Of a DNA stretch of 5,779 nt, positions 5,467 to 5,779 are shown piece by piece. Location of the stretch: the NCBI GenBank assembly GCA_001790315.1, contig MGCE01000091.1, positions 1 through 5,779 on the forward strand. The letters are read 5' to 3'. The translations under genes and the position numbers were made by a program. The notes under the pieces are model-generated. The model was not told where the DNA came from. It worked only from the letters and a program-made list of their open reading frames with translations, and did not search any database. This stretch comes from Candidatus Rokubacteria bacterium RIFCSPLOWO2_02_FULL_72_37. Lineage in GTDB: Bacteria > Methylomirabilota > Methylomirabilia > Rokubacteriales > CSP1-6. Every line of letters begins with the position of its first letter. Positions within the stretch are counted from its first letter, which is position 1.

Positions 5467-5779
5467 CCCCGTCCCACCCGCGCCCAGCGAGCCGCCGCAC
5501 CCGAGCGAAGAAGACGGCCCGTGCCGCCCCCCCCGTTCCGGGCCCCCCGCCGGGGGCGCTGCCGGCCGAAGACGTCCCGCTCCCGGAGGCGCTGCCGGAG
5601 CCGGCGTTCGCGGCGCGCGTGCCGCCGCCCGAGCCCGAGCGGCCGTTGCCCTCCAGGCGGCGGGCGATCCTCTTCGACGTCGAGAACGCGAGCCGCGCGC
5701 AGCACATCGAGCGCGTCATCGATTACCTTGCGGTGGACCGGCTGGGCCGCCGGACGGACTTCGTCGCCGTCGGCAACTG
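5463..5779 (+). CDS. NYN/PIN-like domain protein, N-terminal part (partial)
   Basis: The first 105 codons are present; the gene continues past the right edge. GTG 5463 overlaps the transporter stop as GTGA. Residues 1-23 are basic (RRTRAKK at 11-17), and residues 22-64 are a Pro/Ala/Glu-rich, probably disordered linker. A folded domain then begins: RRAILFDVEN (66-75), a helix through HIERVIDYLA (81-90), and a second strand TDFVAVGN (98-105). A hydrophobic strand ending in D72 with N75 just after (FDVEN) is the opening of NYN/PIN-type nuclease domains, where the Asp is a metal ligand. The remaining acidic residues are outside the window, so ribonuclease activity cannot be confirmed. The basic tail could contact nucleic acid. 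The open minus-strand frames over this region are shadows. Confidence 0.65.
   Translation, partial: MTPSHPRPASRRTRAKKTARAAPPVPGPPPGALPAEDVPLPEALPEPAFAARVPPPEPERPLPSRRRAILFDVENASRAQHIERVIDYLAVDRLGRRTDFVAVGN

Noticed and set aside
5542..5557. GC-only hairpin GCCCCC / GGGGGC with a four-base loop
   Set aside because: It lies inside the Pro/Ala-rich coding linker, is not followed by a T run and is explained by proline, glycine and alanine codons, so it is not a terminator.

Overview
The window is high-GC throughout, with coding third positions almost all G or C. It reads as chromosomal DNA from an uncultivated soil or subsurface bacterium. Composition, the two-subunit 2-oxoglutarate:ferredoxin oxidoreductase (KOR/OGOR) operon and the flanking gene types would fit Candidatus Rokubacteria / Methylomirabilota (NC10) or a related deep lineage. 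That assignment is an inference from general impression, not from a search. No rRNA, tRNA, insertion sequence, CRISPR array or phage gene is visible.

Left part (1-3933, all minus strand): a compact operon transcribed right to left. It starts with korA (3933-2041, fused gamma+alpha subunit) and korB (2044-1088, TPP and Fe-S beta subunit), which overlap by ATGA. Next comes a 334-residue protein I do not recognise (1098-94), overlapping korB by 11 bp. Five bases later begins a membrane-anchored protein cut by the window edge (88-1), whose N-terminus resembles RnfB-type electron-transport subunits. korA and korB each have a good AGGAG ribosome binding site. The likely logic is: KorAB interconverts 2-oxoglutarate + CoA and succinyl-CoA + CO2 with low-potential electrons, and the RnfB-like protein may receive or supply those electrons at the membrane. 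The third gene is an uncharacterised accessory.

Middle (3934-4188): a divergent intergenic region of about 255 bp. It holds -10-like hexamers for both directions, a perfect 9-bp tandem direct repeat just upstream of the korA ribosome binding site, a 12-bp direct repeat (11/12) built around CTAG, and a cluster of small palindromes. It is the most probable control region of the window.

Right part (4189-5779, plus strand): a 12-segment major facilitator superfamily transporter (425 residues, GTG start) overlaps by GTGA with the start of a protein that has a Pro/Ala-rich basic N-terminus and then the beginning of a NYN/PIN-like nuclease domain, cut by the window edge. Both plus-strand genes lack a Shine-Dalgarno sequence and carry TACACT shortly before a GTG codon, which suggests leaderless transcripts, in contrast with the SD-led kor genes.

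I see no convincing wholly new system. The best leads are the uncharacterised protein in the kor operon and the repeat-rich divergent control region.
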